A DNA stretch of 13,215 bases from Candidatus Coatesiibacteriota bacterium (lineage in GTDB: Bacteria > Oederibacteriota > CAKKQC01). Under the pieces are notes generated by a model. That model made no database searches. It was not told the origin of the DNA and saw nothing but the letters and a program-made list of their open reading frames with translations. Both the position numbers and the translations under genes were made by a program. The stretch spans positions 1-13,215 of the forward strand of contig JAHFSL010000024.1 of assembly GCA_023265785.1 (NCBI GenBank). The letters run 5' to 3'. Of the stretch, positions 13,201-13,215 are shown piece by piece. Each line of letters starts with the position of its first letter. Positions within the stretch are counted from its first letter, which is position 1.

Positions 13201-13215
13201 GCTGGTGACCGGGGC

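Noticed and set aside
1..13215. Searched by eye for tRNA, rRNA, CRISPR arrays, transposases, phage genes and toxin-antitoxin pairs
   Set aside because: No repeat array, CCA-ended cloverleaf, transposase motif or inverted terminal repeat was seen; gaps are too short for most of these.

Overview
The window is a gene-dense, high-GC piece of a bacterial chromosome. It carries twelve recognisable coding regions plus the tail of another, and no stretch over about 160 bases without a gene. A TolC-type outer-membrane factor and an outer-membrane-type lipoprotein point to a diderm (Gram-negative) cell. SpoVG and a G5/3D cell-wall protein, better known from Firmicutes and Actinobacteria, argue against an ordinary enteric-like proteobacterium. 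The thioredoxin reductase and the Gfo/Idh/MocA protein resemble those of Verrucomicrobia, Planctomycetes and other deep-branching phyla. The phylum cannot be settled from the sequence alone. No tRNA, rRNA, insertion sequence, CRISPR array or phage gene was seen.

Layout. Bases 3-188 (+) hold the C-terminus of a probable beta-repeat protein. Bases 192-6539 (-) form a five-gene unit transcribed right to left: DUF1573 lipoprotein, TolC-like outer-membrane factor, short-hairpin membrane-fusion adaptor, MacB-type ABC transporter, and a Gfo/Idh/MocA oxidoreductase. The last four junctions are tight: a 64-base gap, an ATGA overlap, a GTGA overlap and a 4-base gap. Bases 6698-6967 (+) encode SpoVG behind a structured leader. 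Bases 6980-9261 (-) hold a six-TM sensor histidine kinase whose stop codon overlaps the start of an exported FecR-domain protein. Bases 9351-11242 (+) hold ATP sulfurylase followed 17 bases later by a G5/3D-domain envelope protein. Bases 11239-11577 (-) encode a small three-helix membrane protein. Bases 11632-13151 (+) hold thioredoxin reductase followed by thiol peroxidase Tpx.

Function. The left operon should assemble a tripartite efflux or export pump (MacB-adaptor-TolC) spanning both membranes. TrxB and Tpx belong to one peroxide-reduction chain (NADPH to TrxB to thioredoxin to Tpx); thioredoxin itself is not in the window. The kinase/FecR pair looks like an envelope-sensing unit with no response regulator nearby.

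The most notable signal is in the start regions. Several genes have a TANNNT box (TACAAT three times) only 6-13 bases before the start codon and no Shine-Dalgarno sequence, which suggests leaderless or nearly leaderless mRNAs. spoVG and tpx instead have strong Shine-Dalgarno sequences. Convergent genes also abut or overlap at TAG stops, once inside a perfect hairpin containing both stops. I see no clearly new multi-gene system. The best leads are the leaderless-promoter pattern, the kinase/FecR pair, the oxidoreductase attached to the efflux operon, and unusual residues in Tpx and TrxB.
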